A stretch of 64,000 bases of DNA, from NCBI GenBank assembly GCA_902491575.1, contig CABUID010000002.1, positions 62,001 through 126,000 of the forward strand, given 5' to 3'. Origin of the DNA: an uncultured Bacillota bacterium. GTDB taxonomy: Bacteria > Bacillota_I > Bacilli_A > RFN20 > CAG-631. The notes under the pieces are model-generated. The model was not told the origin of the DNA and did not search any database. It saw nothing but the letters and a program-made list of their open reading frames with translations. Of the stretch, positions 16,528 through 25,490 are shown one piece after another. The position numbers and the translations under genes were made by a program. The number at the start of each line of letters is the position of its first letter. The first letter of the stretch is position 1.

Positions 16528-18162
16528 ATGAAAAAAAAGTGGTTTTTATATGTAACTGGTTTTTTTAGTGGTATGTCTGTTATGGCAATAGAACTTGGAG
16601 CATCAAGGTTATTAGCACCTTATTTTAGTTCATCACAAATTGTTTGGACAATAGTGATTGGAACGATAATGATTGCTATGGCGCTTGGAAATATTATTGG
16701 AGGAAAAATGGCAGATAAATATAAAAATCCTTCTCGTCTTTTTATCTGGCTGTTTATAGCTGCTATTTTTACAGCCCTAATACCTTTGTTTGGAAAATTT
16801 ATAATGGCAGGAATTGCTTTAGTTTTAGCAACCTTTGTAACTTCAAATTATCTCATTTGGGCTGCATTGACTTCCTGCATTATATTATTTGTTTTTCCAT
16901 TATTAGTGTTAGGCATGGTCACTCCTAATTTAGTAAAATTTGCTTTAAAAGACGAAAATGACAGCGGTAAAACAGTAGGAATTATTGAAGCTTTAAATAC
17001 CATTGGAAGTATTATTGGAACTTTTTTACCGACTTTTGTTACAATACCAAATATAGGAACTTCCTGGACATTTGTCATTTTTGCAGCAATATTGTTCATT
17101 ATTTGTTTAATTTATCTCATTTTAAAAAGAATGGAAAAGAAGGACAAAGATAAAAAAGGAAAAGAAATTATTAAAATAGGAAGTTTTGTTTTAATTGCAT
17201 GTATTTCACTAGGACTAGGAGGTTATTCTTATAAAATAAAAACTGCCTTTTGGGCAAGTAATACGATTTATGAAGGTGAATCCATTTATAATTATTTAAG
17301 AGTTGAAGAAACAGATGATTCGATTATTTTGTCTACCAATGTGCTATTTGGTGTACAATCCATAAAAATGAAAGAACCCGGTTTAACAGGAATGTATTAT
17401 GATTATGCTTTAGCTGCACCTGTTATGTCCAATGGATTAAATCAGCCGATTGATATATTAATTTTAGGTTTAGGAACAGGAACTTTTGCCAGTCAATGTG
17501 AAGCTTATTTCCCTAATACTTCAATAGAAGGAGTGGAAATTGATAAGGAAATTGTTGATTTAGCTTATCAATATTTTGATTTATCTTTAAATGTTAAAGT
17601 ACATATAACAGATGGTCGTGCATTTTTAGATGCTCAAAATAAAAAATATGATGTGATCATGGTTGATGCTTACCAAGATATTACGATTCCTTTTCAAATG
17701 TCTTCTATTGAATTTTTTAGCAAAGTAGAGGATCATTTAAAAGAAAATGGAACAATGATTGTGAATATGAATATGTATACAGAAGAAAAAGGAAGCATAA
17801 ATGATTATTTATGTGGTACCATAGCAGAAGTTTTTTCTTCTGTTTATACGGTTAAAACGAATACAACGAGCATGGAATTATATGCTAGTAATGATTTTGA
17901 TGTAAAAGAACAATTGGAAAACAATATTTTAAATATACAAGATGTTGAATTAAAAAGAATGATGAATATCGTTTTAGATAGAATGAATAAATTTGAAAAA
18001 AATAATCTTGTATTAACAGATGACAAAGCACCTGTAGAATTATTAGGAATGAGTGTTTTAGATGAATTAATTGTGGATGAATTAAACTATTATAAAAAAA
18101 TGATTGAAGGCAAATCATTAAAAGAGTTGTATGAAATGATTATTAATGGAGAATTGTTTTAA
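16528..18162 (+). CDS. Membrane-fused spermidine-synthase-like protein
   Basis: A 544-residue fusion. Residues 1-~230 form about seven membrane helices (begins WFLYVTGFFSGMSVMAIELGAS), and residues ~250-540 form a Rossmann methyltransferase-fold domain of the SpeE type: LGLGTGTF (nucleotide/dcAdoMet loop), VEIDKEIV, ITDGRAFL and VDAYQD. True aminopropyltransferases use DAYxxxxxP-like gatekeeper loops; here the Asp-Ala-Tyr is kept. Such fused proteins are common in bacteria but their polyamine role is unproven, and no speD or speA is nearby. The start at 16528 gives the ideal 7-base spacing from AAGGAG; the ATG at 16522 is only one base away from it. Confidence 0.82.
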   Translation: MKKKWFLYVTGFFSGMSVMAIELGASRLLAPYFSSSQIVWTIVIGTIMIAMALGNIIGGKMADKYKNPSRLFIWLFIAAIFTALIPLFGKFIMAGIALVLATFVTSNYLIWAALTSCIILFVFPLLVLGMVTPNLVKFALKDENDSGKTVGIIEALNTIGSIIGTFLPTFVTIPNIGTSWTFVIFAAILFIICLIYLILKRMEKKDKDKKGKEIIKIGSFVLIACISLGLGGYSYKIKTAFWASNTIYEGESIYNYLRVEETDDSIILSTNVLFGVQSIKMKEPGLTGMYYDYALAAPVMSNGLNQPIDILILGLGTGTFASQCEAYFPNTSIEGVEIDKEIVDLAYQYFDLSLNVKVHITDGRAFLDAQNKKYDVIMVDAYQDITIPFQMSSIEFFSKVEDHLKENGTMIVNMNMYTEEKGSINDYLCGTIAEVFSSVYTVKTNTTSMELYASNDFDVKEQLENNILNIQDVELKRMMNIVLDRMNKFEKNNLVLTDDKAPVELLGMSVLDELIVDELNYYKKMIEGKSLKELYEMIINGELF

Positions 18163-18266
18163 TCTGCGAATGGTGCAAAAATTCATAAAAAATCAAAAAT
18201 TTATTTTTATCATGCAATGTAAAATAATTTTCTATAAAGATCATTATTTTTGAAAAAGGTGGGGTT

Positions 18267-18316
18267 ATTCAAAAGATTGGGGAGAGTAATTAAAACTTTT
18301 CCCAATTCTTTTGAAT
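18267..18316 (+). repeat. Long imperfect inverted repeat upstream of the sigma-factor gene
   Basis: Arms ATTCAAAAGATTGGGGA and its near-complement (18297-18316) can form a stem of about 17 bp with one bulge and a 13-base loop. There is no T run after it, so it is a poor terminator. It lies about 100 bases before the sigma-factor start in the 256-base spacer. Confidence 0.6.
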
Positions 18317-18418
18317 GGGCCAAAAGGTGAAAAAAATTCTAATTATATACGAACCAAATTCGATTTATTACGACTATATAAGTGAATGCTTGAAACATTC
18401 TAGAAGGCAGGATTCAAT

Positions 18419-20050
18419 ATGACAAACGATGTGATTATTCAATATTATGATTACTTGATGAAACTTGCAATTTCAAAATGCAATTGTCAGGTAGATGCAG
18501 AAGATCTTGTAGGTGAAACAATACTAGCTGCATTTGATTGTTTATATAAAGGAAAAATGATAAAGCATCCAAAGACATGGCTTACCCATACTCTTTGTTA
18601 TAAATATAATGATTATCTTCGTAAGAAATATCATTCACCCATAATCATTTGTTTAGATGAAAACCATGAAATTTTAGAAGAAGAGGAAACAGATTATTTT
18701 GCTTTAGAGGATGCAGCAAAAGTACGTAAAGAGCTTAATCATCTTGCGCATATGACACGTGAGATTATGATTCGTTTTTATTATGGTAATCAAAGCGTTT
18801 CAGATATTGCAAAAGATTTATGTATTCCCGAGGGTACAATTAAACGTCGTTTGTCAATTGGGCGTAATCAAATGAAGAAAGGATTAGAAACAATGGAAAT
18901 AAGAGAAAATGATTTGCCAAGACAATTATATTTATCTTTTGGTGGTATTGAAGGATTGAAACAAGAGCCAATATCACTTGTACAAGAGGATTTAATTGCA
19001 CAGAATCTTTTGATTCTTGCATATAATCAACCTGTAACAATTAGTGAGCTTTCAAAAGCAATAGGCATTCCGTCTGCATATATTGAGCCGGTTATTCAAA
19101 AACTTATAAATGGTGAATTAATGGCGCAAACAAAAAATGGCAAAATATATTCAGATTTTATTATTACTACATCGCAAGATGCACTTCAATACTTTAAGCC
19201 CCAGTTAGAATTTGCACATAAACATTTTAATTCAGTATGGAAAATTCTTCAAAAGTTATCAAATCAAATTTATGAATTACCTAGTATACAACATATGGGT
19301 ATGGAAGAAAAAACGAAACTTGAACGATATGCTTTTTTAAAAACTTTGCAGGATTTTCAGCACTATGGTACTGGAAAAATAAAAGCGCCAATATTTCCTA
19401 AAAGGAAGGATGGTGGAAGATGGCTCGCTCAAGCATTAGCTATTGATGCTGGATATAATTCTAAAGAATATCAAAATGCACAAGAGTACGCAATACACGG
19501 AGGGCATCGTATAACAGAAGCCACAGAAATAGGAAGAATGAAAAGAATTTGCTTTTATGAATTTGATACTACATTATGGGATTGTCCGCATCGATATGGA
19601 CGTTTAAGTGACCTTTATTTTAAACATATTATTCCATTATTATGGTATATTTATGATAATATTTCACTTGAAACAACTAATATTCCAAATGAATTTATTT
19701 CTTATATACCAATGCTTGAAAAATTTGGTATATTAGGACACATACAAAACAAAATTTTAGTCAAAATTCCTGTAATGGCAAAATATGCTTACCAAGAATT
19801 ATGTTGTATCATTCAAAATGCGATAGAAGAAATAAAATCTACTATTGGGGATGAATTTACAACATTTATTACTTCTATGAAAACACCTATTCCAAAACAT
19901 TTGACATCTGTCCCTGAACTTTACAGATATGATAATGCAACTCGGTATTTTGTTATGGCCATTATTAAAGAGGCATACAACAAAGGATTGCATTTGAAAA
20001 ACGTTGATTATTGTTGTCCGCCAGTTGTTTTAGTTTATGAGGAAAAATAG
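18419..20050 (+). CDS. Sigma-70/ECF-type RNA polymerase sigma factor with long C-terminal extension
   Basis: A 543-residue protein. Residues 1-~75 carry a sigma region 2 (VDAEDLVGETILAAFDCL, then TWLTHTLCYKYNDYLRKKY) and ~100-160 a sigma region 4 helix-turn-helix (SVSDIAKDLCIPEGTIKRRL). A second winged-helix-like segment follows at ~195-245 (ITISELSKAIGIPSAYIEPV style). The last ~300 residues are soluble, unrecognised, and include WLAQALAIDAGYNSKEYQ and a YFVMAIIKEAYNKGLHL tail. ECF sigma factors are usually ~170-200 residues, so the extension probably senses a ligand or protein. No anti-sigma gene adjoins it. AAGG 11 bases before the ATG is the best ribosome site. Confidence 0.78.
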   Translation: MTNDVIIQYYDYLMKLAISKCNCQVDAEDLVGETILAAFDCLYKGKMIKHPKTWLTHTLCYKYNDYLRKKYHSPIIICLDENHEILEEEETDYFALEDAAKVRKELNHLAHMTREIMIRFYYGNQSVSDIAKDLCIPEGTIKRRLSIGRNQMKKGLETMEIRENDLPRQLYLSFGGIEGLKQEPISLVQEDLIAQNLLILAYNQPVTISELSKAIGIPSAYIEPVIQKLINGELMAQTKNGKIYSDFIITTSQDALQYFKPQLEFAHKHFNSVWKILQKLSNQIYELPSIQHMGMEEKTKLERYAFLKTLQDFQHYGTGKIKAPIFPKRKDGGRWLAQALAIDAGYNSKEYQNAQEYAIHGGHRITEATEIGRMKRICFYEFDTTLWDCPHRYGRLSDLYFKHIIPLLWYIYDNISLETTNIPNEFISYIPMLEKFGILGHIQNKILVKIPVMAKYAYQELCCIIQNAIEEIKSTIGDEFTTFITSMKTPIPKHLTSVPELYRYDNATRYFVMAIIKEAYNKGLHLKNVDYCCPPVVLVYEEK

Positions 20051-20502
20051 TTTTTAATTAATTATGTAAAAATTCTTAAACAAAAATGTTATGGGTGAAT
20101 AAGAAATTTTTTCCTATACCTTAAATTTGCATAATCGAATAATGTATTACTTTTTGTAACAATTCAGTCAAAGGAAAAAAGATTATGAAAACTACATTTC
20201 TTCTTTCATTTGATGATAACAAATGCAATATGGTTTTCCATTCTGTCAAAAGTCTCAGGAATAATCTAATAGGAATACTCCTTCGATAGTAAAAATAGAT
20301 ATAAAAAATAGTTTAACTAGGAAGATGCTTTATCAAAGATTTAAGAAATTTAACAAGAAAAAACTTACAGAAAAATCTGCATAAAAGAAAAGGTGTAACC
20401 CCATATTATTGAGATTGCACCATTATTTCTAAAATACTTCCTTTTAAATCCGTGACAAATGTCTAAGAGTTTTTAAAATGGCCATAAAGCAAAGCAAGTT
20501 GC
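20051..20502. other. Intergenic region after the sigma-factor gene
   Basis: 452 bases without a convincing gene. It holds a 34-codon reading frame at 20185-20289 preceded by AAAGGA (starts MKTTFLLSFDD), with no recognised similarity, and a weak leftward terminator near 20392-20421. The rest is AT-rich with nothing I can interpret; it could be decayed coding sequence. Confidence 0.5.
20382..20421 (-). terminator. Possible terminator of the DegV gene
   Basis: 7-bp stem GGTGCAA/TTACACC (one G-T pair) with a 16-base loop, followed on the reverse strand by TTTTCTTTT, about 80 bases past the DegV stop. Confidence 0.4.
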
Positions 20503-21396
20503 TTAACGATTTAAAGATTTAATTTCATTTTCCCTAGGCTTTCCAAAAAAGTAAACTGAAATTAAACCAGGTCCTGTATGAGCACCAATTATTGGTCCCA
20601 TAAAATAAAGTTTATAGTCTTTAAAACCTACTTCTTTTACAAGTCTTTCACCTAAATCAATACTACGTTGTTCATTATCTGCATGACAAATAAGAAGAAT
20701 TTGTTCTTGTGGATTTTCTACTTGATATTTTACTCTACGAATAAGTTGTTCTAATGCTTTGTTCGCACCTCTGACTTTTTCAACTATTCTTAAATTACCT
20801 GCTGGATTGCAATCTAAAATAGGATTGATTTTTAAAGCATTTCCTAAAAAAGCCTCTACTTTAGACAACCTACCACCTCTAGCAAAATAAGTCAAAGTGT
20901 CCGTAGTGTAAAAAGTATTTAAGTGTTCTACATAATACATAATTTTTTCTTGTGCTTCATCTGCAGTAAGTTGATTATCACGAAATTCAACTAGTTTATT
21001 AATTAATAATGTTAGTCCAGAAGAAGCTAACTTTGAATCAATAGGACGAATATCAACGTTTGGATTTTCATCTTTCAACATCGAACTTGCAATATAGATA
21101 CTATTGATGGTGTTCGAAACACCAGATCCTAAAGAAATATGAATTATAGGCAAATTTTGACCTATTAAAGATTTAAAAAAATCATAATATTCTTGTGGAT
21201 TAATTTGACTTGTTTTAAAAACAGTACCATTTTTCATATCTAAATAAAATTGCTTATAATTTTTTTCATCCATTGTATCTGTATAGGTTTTTGTTCCATC
21301 AGAATAATTAAAGAAAATAATAGAAACATTTTTACTTTTTAATTCATCTAATGCACAATCGCAAGCAGAATCCGCTGTAATAATAAATTTTGCCAT
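20503..21396 (-). CDS. DegV-family fatty-acid-binding protein (FakB-like)
   Basis: A 297-residue DegV protein. The family binds a fatty acid for phosphorylation by FakA, feeding host or medium fatty acids to PlsY/PlsC phospholipid synthesis. Recognisable landmarks are the N-terminal ITADSACD, KTSQINP (lipid-carboxylate loop), HISLGSGVSNT, ARGGRLSKVEAFLG, and a late HTGPGL. GGAGG precedes the ATG. No fakA is in the window; the PlsC-like acyltransferase at 28957 is a possible later step in the same pathway. Monocistronic. Confidence 0.92.
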   Translation of the reverse strand: MAKFIITADSACDCALDELKSKNVSIIFFNYSDGTKTYTDTMDEKNYKQFYLDMKNGTVFKTSQINPQEYYDFFKSLIGQNLPIIHISLGSGVSNTINSIYIASSMLKDENPNVDIRPIDSKLASSGLTLLINKLVEFRDNQLTADEAQEKIMYYVEHLNTFYTTDTLTYFARGGRLSKVEAFLGNALKINPILDCNPAGNLRIVEKVRGANKALEQLIRRVKYQVENPQEQILLICHADNEQRSIDLGERLVKEVGFKDYKLYFMGPIIGAHTGPGLISVYFFGKPRENEIKSLNR

Positions 21397-21515
21397 AATG
21401 AGTCCTCCAAAATAACCATTATTATCTTATATTAAGTAAAGTTAAAATTTTACCTATTTATAAAAAAAAGATTCTATTTCTTTATTTTAAAATTCTATTT
21501 TCAATAATCCTACCT

Positions 21516-21555
21516 GTAGAGTTTAGTTTTTGGCACTCTACTGAGAGTAGAGTTT
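21516..21555. promoter_or_regulatory. Candidate operator: perfect inverted repeat plus extra half-site before the XRE gene
   Basis: ACTCTACT-GAG-AGTAGAGT (21535-21553) is a perfect 8-bp inverted repeat ending 10 bases before the -35. The half-site GTAGAGTTT occurs at 21547-21555 and again as a direct copy at 21516-21524. The arrangement is typical of an autoregulated XRE repressor. Confidence 0.6.
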
Positions 21556-21563
21556 GCTTTTTG

Positions 21564-21593
21564 TTGACAAAAATGCTTATTATATAATATAAT
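21564..21593 (+). promoter_or_regulatory. Strong sigma-A promoter giving an apparently leaderless XRE mRNA
   Basis: Perfect TTGACA (21564-21569), 18-base spacer, perfect TATAAT (21588-21593). Only six bases separate the -10 from the ATG at 21600, so transcription should start at or next to the A of the start codon. There is no ribosome binding site. Confidence 0.75.
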
Positions 21594-21599
21594 ACAAAT

Positions 21600-22208
21600 A
21601 TGGAAAAATTTGAAAATCTAACTGCTGTGATTGCAGAAAATTTAATATACTATCGTAAAAAAGCACAATTGACTCAAAATGAACTTGCAGAAAAATTAAA
21701 TTATTCGGATAAATCCATTTCAAAATGGGAAAGAGGAGAAGGAGTCCCAGATATACATATTTTGGTTCAATTGGCTAAACTCTATGGTTTAACAGTGAAT
21801 GACTTTTTAACTACAAAGAAAAAGCAAAAAGTGGCTAATTTATTTATTTCTAAAATTCTCATTACTTTAATTTCTATATCATTAGTTTGGTTTATAGCTA
21901 CACTCGTATTTCTTGGTTTGCGTTTGTTTGCACCTAAAACGAATGAAACCTTAAGACATTGGATGGTCTTTATCTATGCGATACCAGTTTCTTGTATCGT
22001 CTGGATAGTTTTTAATGATGTCTATTTTAAAAGAATTTATAATATTTTTGCAGTATCAAGTTTATGCTGGACTTTAGCACTATCGATATTCTTAACCTTT
22101 CATACTTATCCAAATATTGAATTGATTTTTATTGTCGCAATTCCTTTCCAAATTATGATTATTCTATTTTATTTGTTATTGTGTAGAAGGAAAAAACATA
22201 CAAATTAA
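21600..22208 (+). CDS. XRE-family regulator with C-terminal membrane domain
   Basis: A 202-residue protein with a Cro/CI-type helix-turn-helix at ~10-68 (LTQNELAEKLNYSDKSISKWERGEGVPD) followed by about four membrane helices from residue ~80 onward. Membrane-tethered XRE regulators are common in Firmicutes and often respond to envelope stress; the signal is not evident here. The start leaves no leader, as described for its promoter. The upstream inverted repeat suggests self-regulation. The Nudix gene follows after 41 bases with its own ribosome site. Confidence 0.85.
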   Translation: MEKFENLTAVIAENLIYYRKKAQLTQNELAEKLNYSDKSISKWERGEGVPDIHILVQLAKLYGLTVNDFLTTKKKQKVANLFISKILITLISISLVWFIATLVFLGLRLFAPKTNETLRHWMVFIYAIPVSCIVWIVFNDVYFKRIYNIFAVSSLCWTLALSIFLTFHTYPNIELIFIVAIPFQIMIILFYLLLCRRKKHTN

Positions 22209-22249
22209 AACAAATGAACATTTAAATAACAGAAAAAAGAGGATATATT

Positions 22250-22705
22250 ATGGCAATTGTAACTTTATGTTTTGTACAAAAAGATAATAAAATATTGATG
22301 ATTAATCGAAACAAGCCACCCTTTATGGGAATGTGGAATGCTTTAGGCGGACATTTAGAAAATAATGAAAGTCCTTTAGAATGTGCTCTTCGCGAAATAT
22401 TTGAAGAAAGTCATATTCAACTTCATCAGGCCGAATTAATTTCGATTTCAACATGGAATTATGATGATGATCAAATTTATGTTTATAGTGCTCAATTATC
22501 CGACTCATTCGATATTGGTAATTATCCTTTAAAAATAGATGAGGGAATTATTGATTTTAAAGAAATCGATTGGATATTAAATGAAAAGAATTATGGTGTC
22601 ATTGAGGATTTAAGAGTTTTTTTGAAAGATATTCAATGTAAAAGAAAAAATAATTATCATTTGATTTATGAAAATTCAAAATTAATCAAAGTTATCACGA
22701 AATAA
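22250..22705 (+). CDS. Nudix hydrolase (MutT-like)
   Basis: A 151-residue Nudix protein. The Nudix box is intact: G34, E40, then REIFEE at 48-53 (metal-binding glutamates E52/E53), with His55 in place of the usual Gly. The family cleaves nucleoside diphosphates linked to another moiety; an N-terminus VTLCFVQKDNKILMINR and PPFMGMWNALGGH resemble 8-oxo-dGTP diphosphatases. Substrate is a guess. AGAGGA lies upstream of the ATG. Probably transcribed with the XRE gene. Confidence 0.88.
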   Translation: MAIVTLCFVQKDNKILMINRNKPPFMGMWNALGGHLENNESPLECALREIFEESHIQLHQAELISISTWNYDDDQIYVYSAQLSDSFDIGNYPLKIDEGIIDFKEIDWILNEKNYGVIEDLRVFLKDIQCKRKNNYHLIYENSKLIKVITK

Positions 22706-22767
22706 AATGAACAAATGGGCAGTGCTGTAAGCGAGGGTAAAGTAAAACCTCATCCAAGAGTAATAGT

Positions 22768-23408
22768 TCAAGCATTTACTCCTAAATATCCTTTTTTATT
22801 GCCATAGAAATATCCCTTATTAAGGTGCGCTAATATTAATGGCTGATGATAAATAGTTGCATCGCATTTTTGATTTGTTCCATCTAATGAAATATTATTA
22901 AATCTTCCAGGAAAACCTCCCCAAATTAAATAATTTGCAACATCAACATTAATGCCTAATTCATTTGAATACTCCTTGATTTCTTTATATACAAATGGTC
23001 TAATTCTAAATGAAACGAAACGGCCACTAAGCAATGTTAAGAATTCACTTGACCATAATTTTGAGTTTGATCCTGTAACAAATACTGAACAATTATCAAG
23101 TCTTAAATTTTTGACTGCTACCTGCCAGTCATCTAATTCTTGTATTTCATCAAAAAAGCAATAGCATTTTCTTTTCTCTCTATTATTTTTTACATAATTT
23201 GTAAGTATTTTACATCACTAGCTTTATCAAAATCAGTCATTTTCTCAAAATTAAGGTAAATAATATTAGTAGTTTTTTCCTTAATTTCATTCATAATAGT
23301 TTCTAAAATAACAGATTTACCACATCTTCTAACACCTGTAATGACCTTAATTAAATCACTGTCATAGAATCCTCTAATCGCTTTTAAATACCTTACTCTA
23401 ATAATCAT
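22768..23408 (-). pseudogene. Broken DUF4143/AAA_14 ATPase gene
   Basis: Remnant of an ATP-binding protein of the ~400-residue DUF4143 family. The first piece (from 23408) has YLKAIRGFYDSDLIKVITG and Walker A GVRRCGKS, ending at a stop at 23190. The second, in another frame, continues with the Walker B FFDEIQEL, sensor FVTGSNSKLWSSE and LLSGRFVSFRIRPF, reaching 22768. The frame changes once, near 23200-23225. The second piece also loses similarity after WGGFPGRF, so the C-terminal DUF4143 half is missing. Isolated decayed gene; such ATPases are often found in multiple mobile copies in gut bacteria. Confidence 0.8.
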
Positions 23409-23653
23409 TGGTACACCTCAATTTCTTTGCTTATATGTCCATTTATACTGTACACTTTTTAAAGAACATATAAAACTGTCCAGTATTTATTCATTGTTTT
23501 TTTTATTAATTTCATTATTTATATGTTGTGTATTTTTTATCGATTCATTTAATGAAAAAATCTCTTATTAAAGTGCTCTAATGGGCGTTTCTTTTTATTT
23601 TTTGACAAAATAATTTATTAAAGTACAAGAATTTTTTATTTTAAATTTATTAA

Positions 23654-23682
23654 TTGACAGGCTAAAATAAATACTATAGACT
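23654..23682 (+). promoter_or_regulatory. Promoter of the ABC exporter operon
   Basis: Perfect TTGACA (23654-23659), 17-base spacer, TAGACT as -10 (23677-23682). The -10 overlaps the palindrome at 23680. Confidence 0.6.
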
Positions 23683-23699
23683 ATCTATTTATAGATAGT
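23680..23699. promoter_or_regulatory. Perfect 20-bp palindromic operator candidate
   Basis: ACTATCTAT-TT-ATAGATAGT: two 9-bp arms, 2-base centre, lying over the -10 and the expected transcription start of the exporter. A repressor bound here would block initiation. No MarR/GntR/PadR gene adjoins it. Confidence 0.7.
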
Positions 23700-23726
23700 T
23701 TTATTTATTAAGGGAGGAAAAGTAAA

Positions 23727-25490
23727 ATGATATTTGGGAAATATGTAAATAAGTATTATTTAAAATACTCATGGATATTATTAATAGGAATCATTGCATT
23801 GATAGCAGTAGACATTTATCAATTAAAAATCCCTGAAATTTATGGCACAATTATCGATGGTTTGGATCCAACTACACCAGGTGTTTTGACGATAGAATTA
23901 TTAAAAAAATTATGCCTTGATATGTTAGTTGTAGTTGTTGTTTTAGTTTCAGGAAGATTTTTATGGAGAATTTGTTTTTTTGGTACTGCCATAAAAGTTG
24001 AAACGGATGTTCGAAAAGGAATGTTTCAACATTGTAAAGATTTATCACAAAATTTTTACCAAAATAATAAAGTTGGAAATATGATGTCTTTATTTACCAA
24101 TGATATTGAAACCATTAATGAATGTTTTGGGGACGGAATATTAATGTTTTGTGATGCTATTTGTTTGGGGAGCATGGCTATCTATAAAATGTTTAAACTA
24201 AATGTTTTTTTAACATTCCTTTCTTTGATACCCATGATATTAATGGGAATTATAAGTGTGATTGTCGGTAAATATATGATGAGAAAATGGCAAATCAGAC
24301 AAGAAGCCTTTTCTGACTTATCGGATTTTTCACAAGAAAGTTTTTCGGGGATTGCCGTCATACGTGCTTTTGTAAAAGAATTTAAAGAATTACTAGCTTT
24401 TAAACGTATTAATAAGCAAAATGAAGAAGCAAATATCGAATTTACAAAAGCATCAACTCTTTTAAATATTTTTGTAACCTTATTTGTTCAATCGGTAGTT
24501 TGTATCATCTTGGGAGTAGGAGGCTACTATGCTTATAAAGGAACTTTTTCTTCAAGTGAACTTATCATGTTCTTATCTTATTTTAATTCAGTAATTTGGC
24601 CTGTTATGGCTGTTTCTAGATTAATTGAATTATCTTCACGTGGAAAAGCATCTTTAAATCGTATCCGTGATTTATTGGATACACAAATTGAAGTTAAGGA
24701 CAATGAAAATGTTCGTCATGATATTACGAATATAAAAGGAAAAATAGAATTTAACAATTTAACTTTTCGTTATCCAGGTAGTGATTATGATGCTTTAAAA
24801 AACATTAAATTTGTTATTGAACCAGGGGAAAATATTGGTATCATAGGAAAAACAGGTGCTGGTAAAACAACATTAGTTGATTTACTTTTAAGAACTTATA
24901 ATGTCCCAGATAATACAATTTTTATTGATGATTATGATATTAATACTTTACCAATACGATTGATCAGAGAAAATACTTCGTATGTTCCACAAGATAATTT
25001 TTTGTTTTCCGATACTATTGCTAAAAATATTGCTTTTGCTTATGAAGGGAATGCACCTGAAGAAAAAATTATTCAAGTGGCAAAATTAGCAGATTTAGAT
25101 AGTAATATCAAAGAGTTTAAAGATGGGTATGAAACCATGTTAGGAGAACGGGGAGTGACGATCTCTGGTGGTCAAAAACAAAGAACTTCGATTGCTCGTG
25201 CTTTATTGAAAGATGCTTCTATTTTAATTCTTGATGATTCTGTTTCTGCAGTGGATACGCAAACAGAAAAAATAATATTAAATAATTTAAAAGAAACAAG
25301 AAAAGGAAAAACAACTATATTGATTGCTCATCGAATTACTACGATTGAAAATATGGATAAAGTTTTATATATTGATGAAGGACAAATTATAGCATTTGGA
25401 ACGCATCAACAGTTAATAGAAAATTGTAAATCCTACCAAAACATGGTCAATCTACAAAAACTTGAAGATGAATATGGAGGTGATGAATAA
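23727..25490 (+). CDS. ABC exporter subunit with degenerate Walker B (heterodimer half 1)
   Basis: A 587-residue half-transporter: six-helix membrane domain (residues ~1-320) plus an ATPase domain. Walker A GKTGAGKT is at 374-381 and the signature SGGQ at 480-483. Walker B reads ILDD (D503, D504), so the catalytic Glu is replaced by Asp. That substitution is the hallmark of the first subunit of heterodimeric exporters such as BmrC/BmrD or TM287/288. It pairs with the next gene, whose start shares one base with this stop. Substrate unknown; drugs, lipids or peptides are typical. GGAGG precedes the ATG. Confidence 0.9.
   Translation: MIFGKYVNKYYLKYSWILLIGIIALIAVDIYQLKIPEIYGTIIDGLDPTTPGVLTIELLKKLCLDMLVVVVVLVSGRFLWRICFFGTAIKVETDVRKGMFQHCKDLSQNFYQNNKVGNMMSLFTNDIETINECFGDGILMFCDAICLGSMAIYKMFKLNVFLTFLSLIPMILMGIISVIVGKYMMRKWQIRQEAFSDLSDFSQESFSGIAVIRAFVKEFKELLAFKRINKQNEEANIEFTKASTLLNIFVTLFVQSVVCIILGVGGYYAYKGTFSSSELIMFLSYFNSVIWPVMAVSRLIELSSRGKASLNRIRDLLDTQIEVKDNENVRHDITNIKGKIEFNNLTFRYPGSDYDALKNIKFVIEPGENIGIIGKTGAGKTTLVDLLLRTYNVPDNTIFIDDYDINTLPIRLIRENTSYVPQDNFLFSDTIAKNIAFAYEGNAPEEKIIQVAKLADLDSNIKEFKDGYETMLGERGVTISGGQKQRTSIARALLKDASILILDDSVSAVDTQTEKIILNNLKETRKGKTTILIAHRITTIENMDKVLYIDEGQIIAFGTHQQLIENCKSYQNMVNLQKLEDEYGGDE

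Larger units (their letters stand above)
23409..23726. other. Intergenic region between the broken ATPase and the ABC exporter
   Basis: 318 AT-rich bases. A segment near 23570 (CTTATTAAAGTGCTCTAAT) resembles one near 22815 inside the broken gene (CTTATTAAGGTGCGCTAAT), hinting at duplicated remnants. The right end holds the exporter promoter and palindrome. Confidence 0.5.

Noticed and set aside
18267..18316. Terminator of the spermidine-synthase-like gene
   Set aside because: No T run follows the stem and it is more than 100 bases past the stop.
20185..20289. 34-codon frame preceded by AAAGGA
   Set aside because: Too short, no recognisable product and no promoter; kept only as a note in the intergenic entry.
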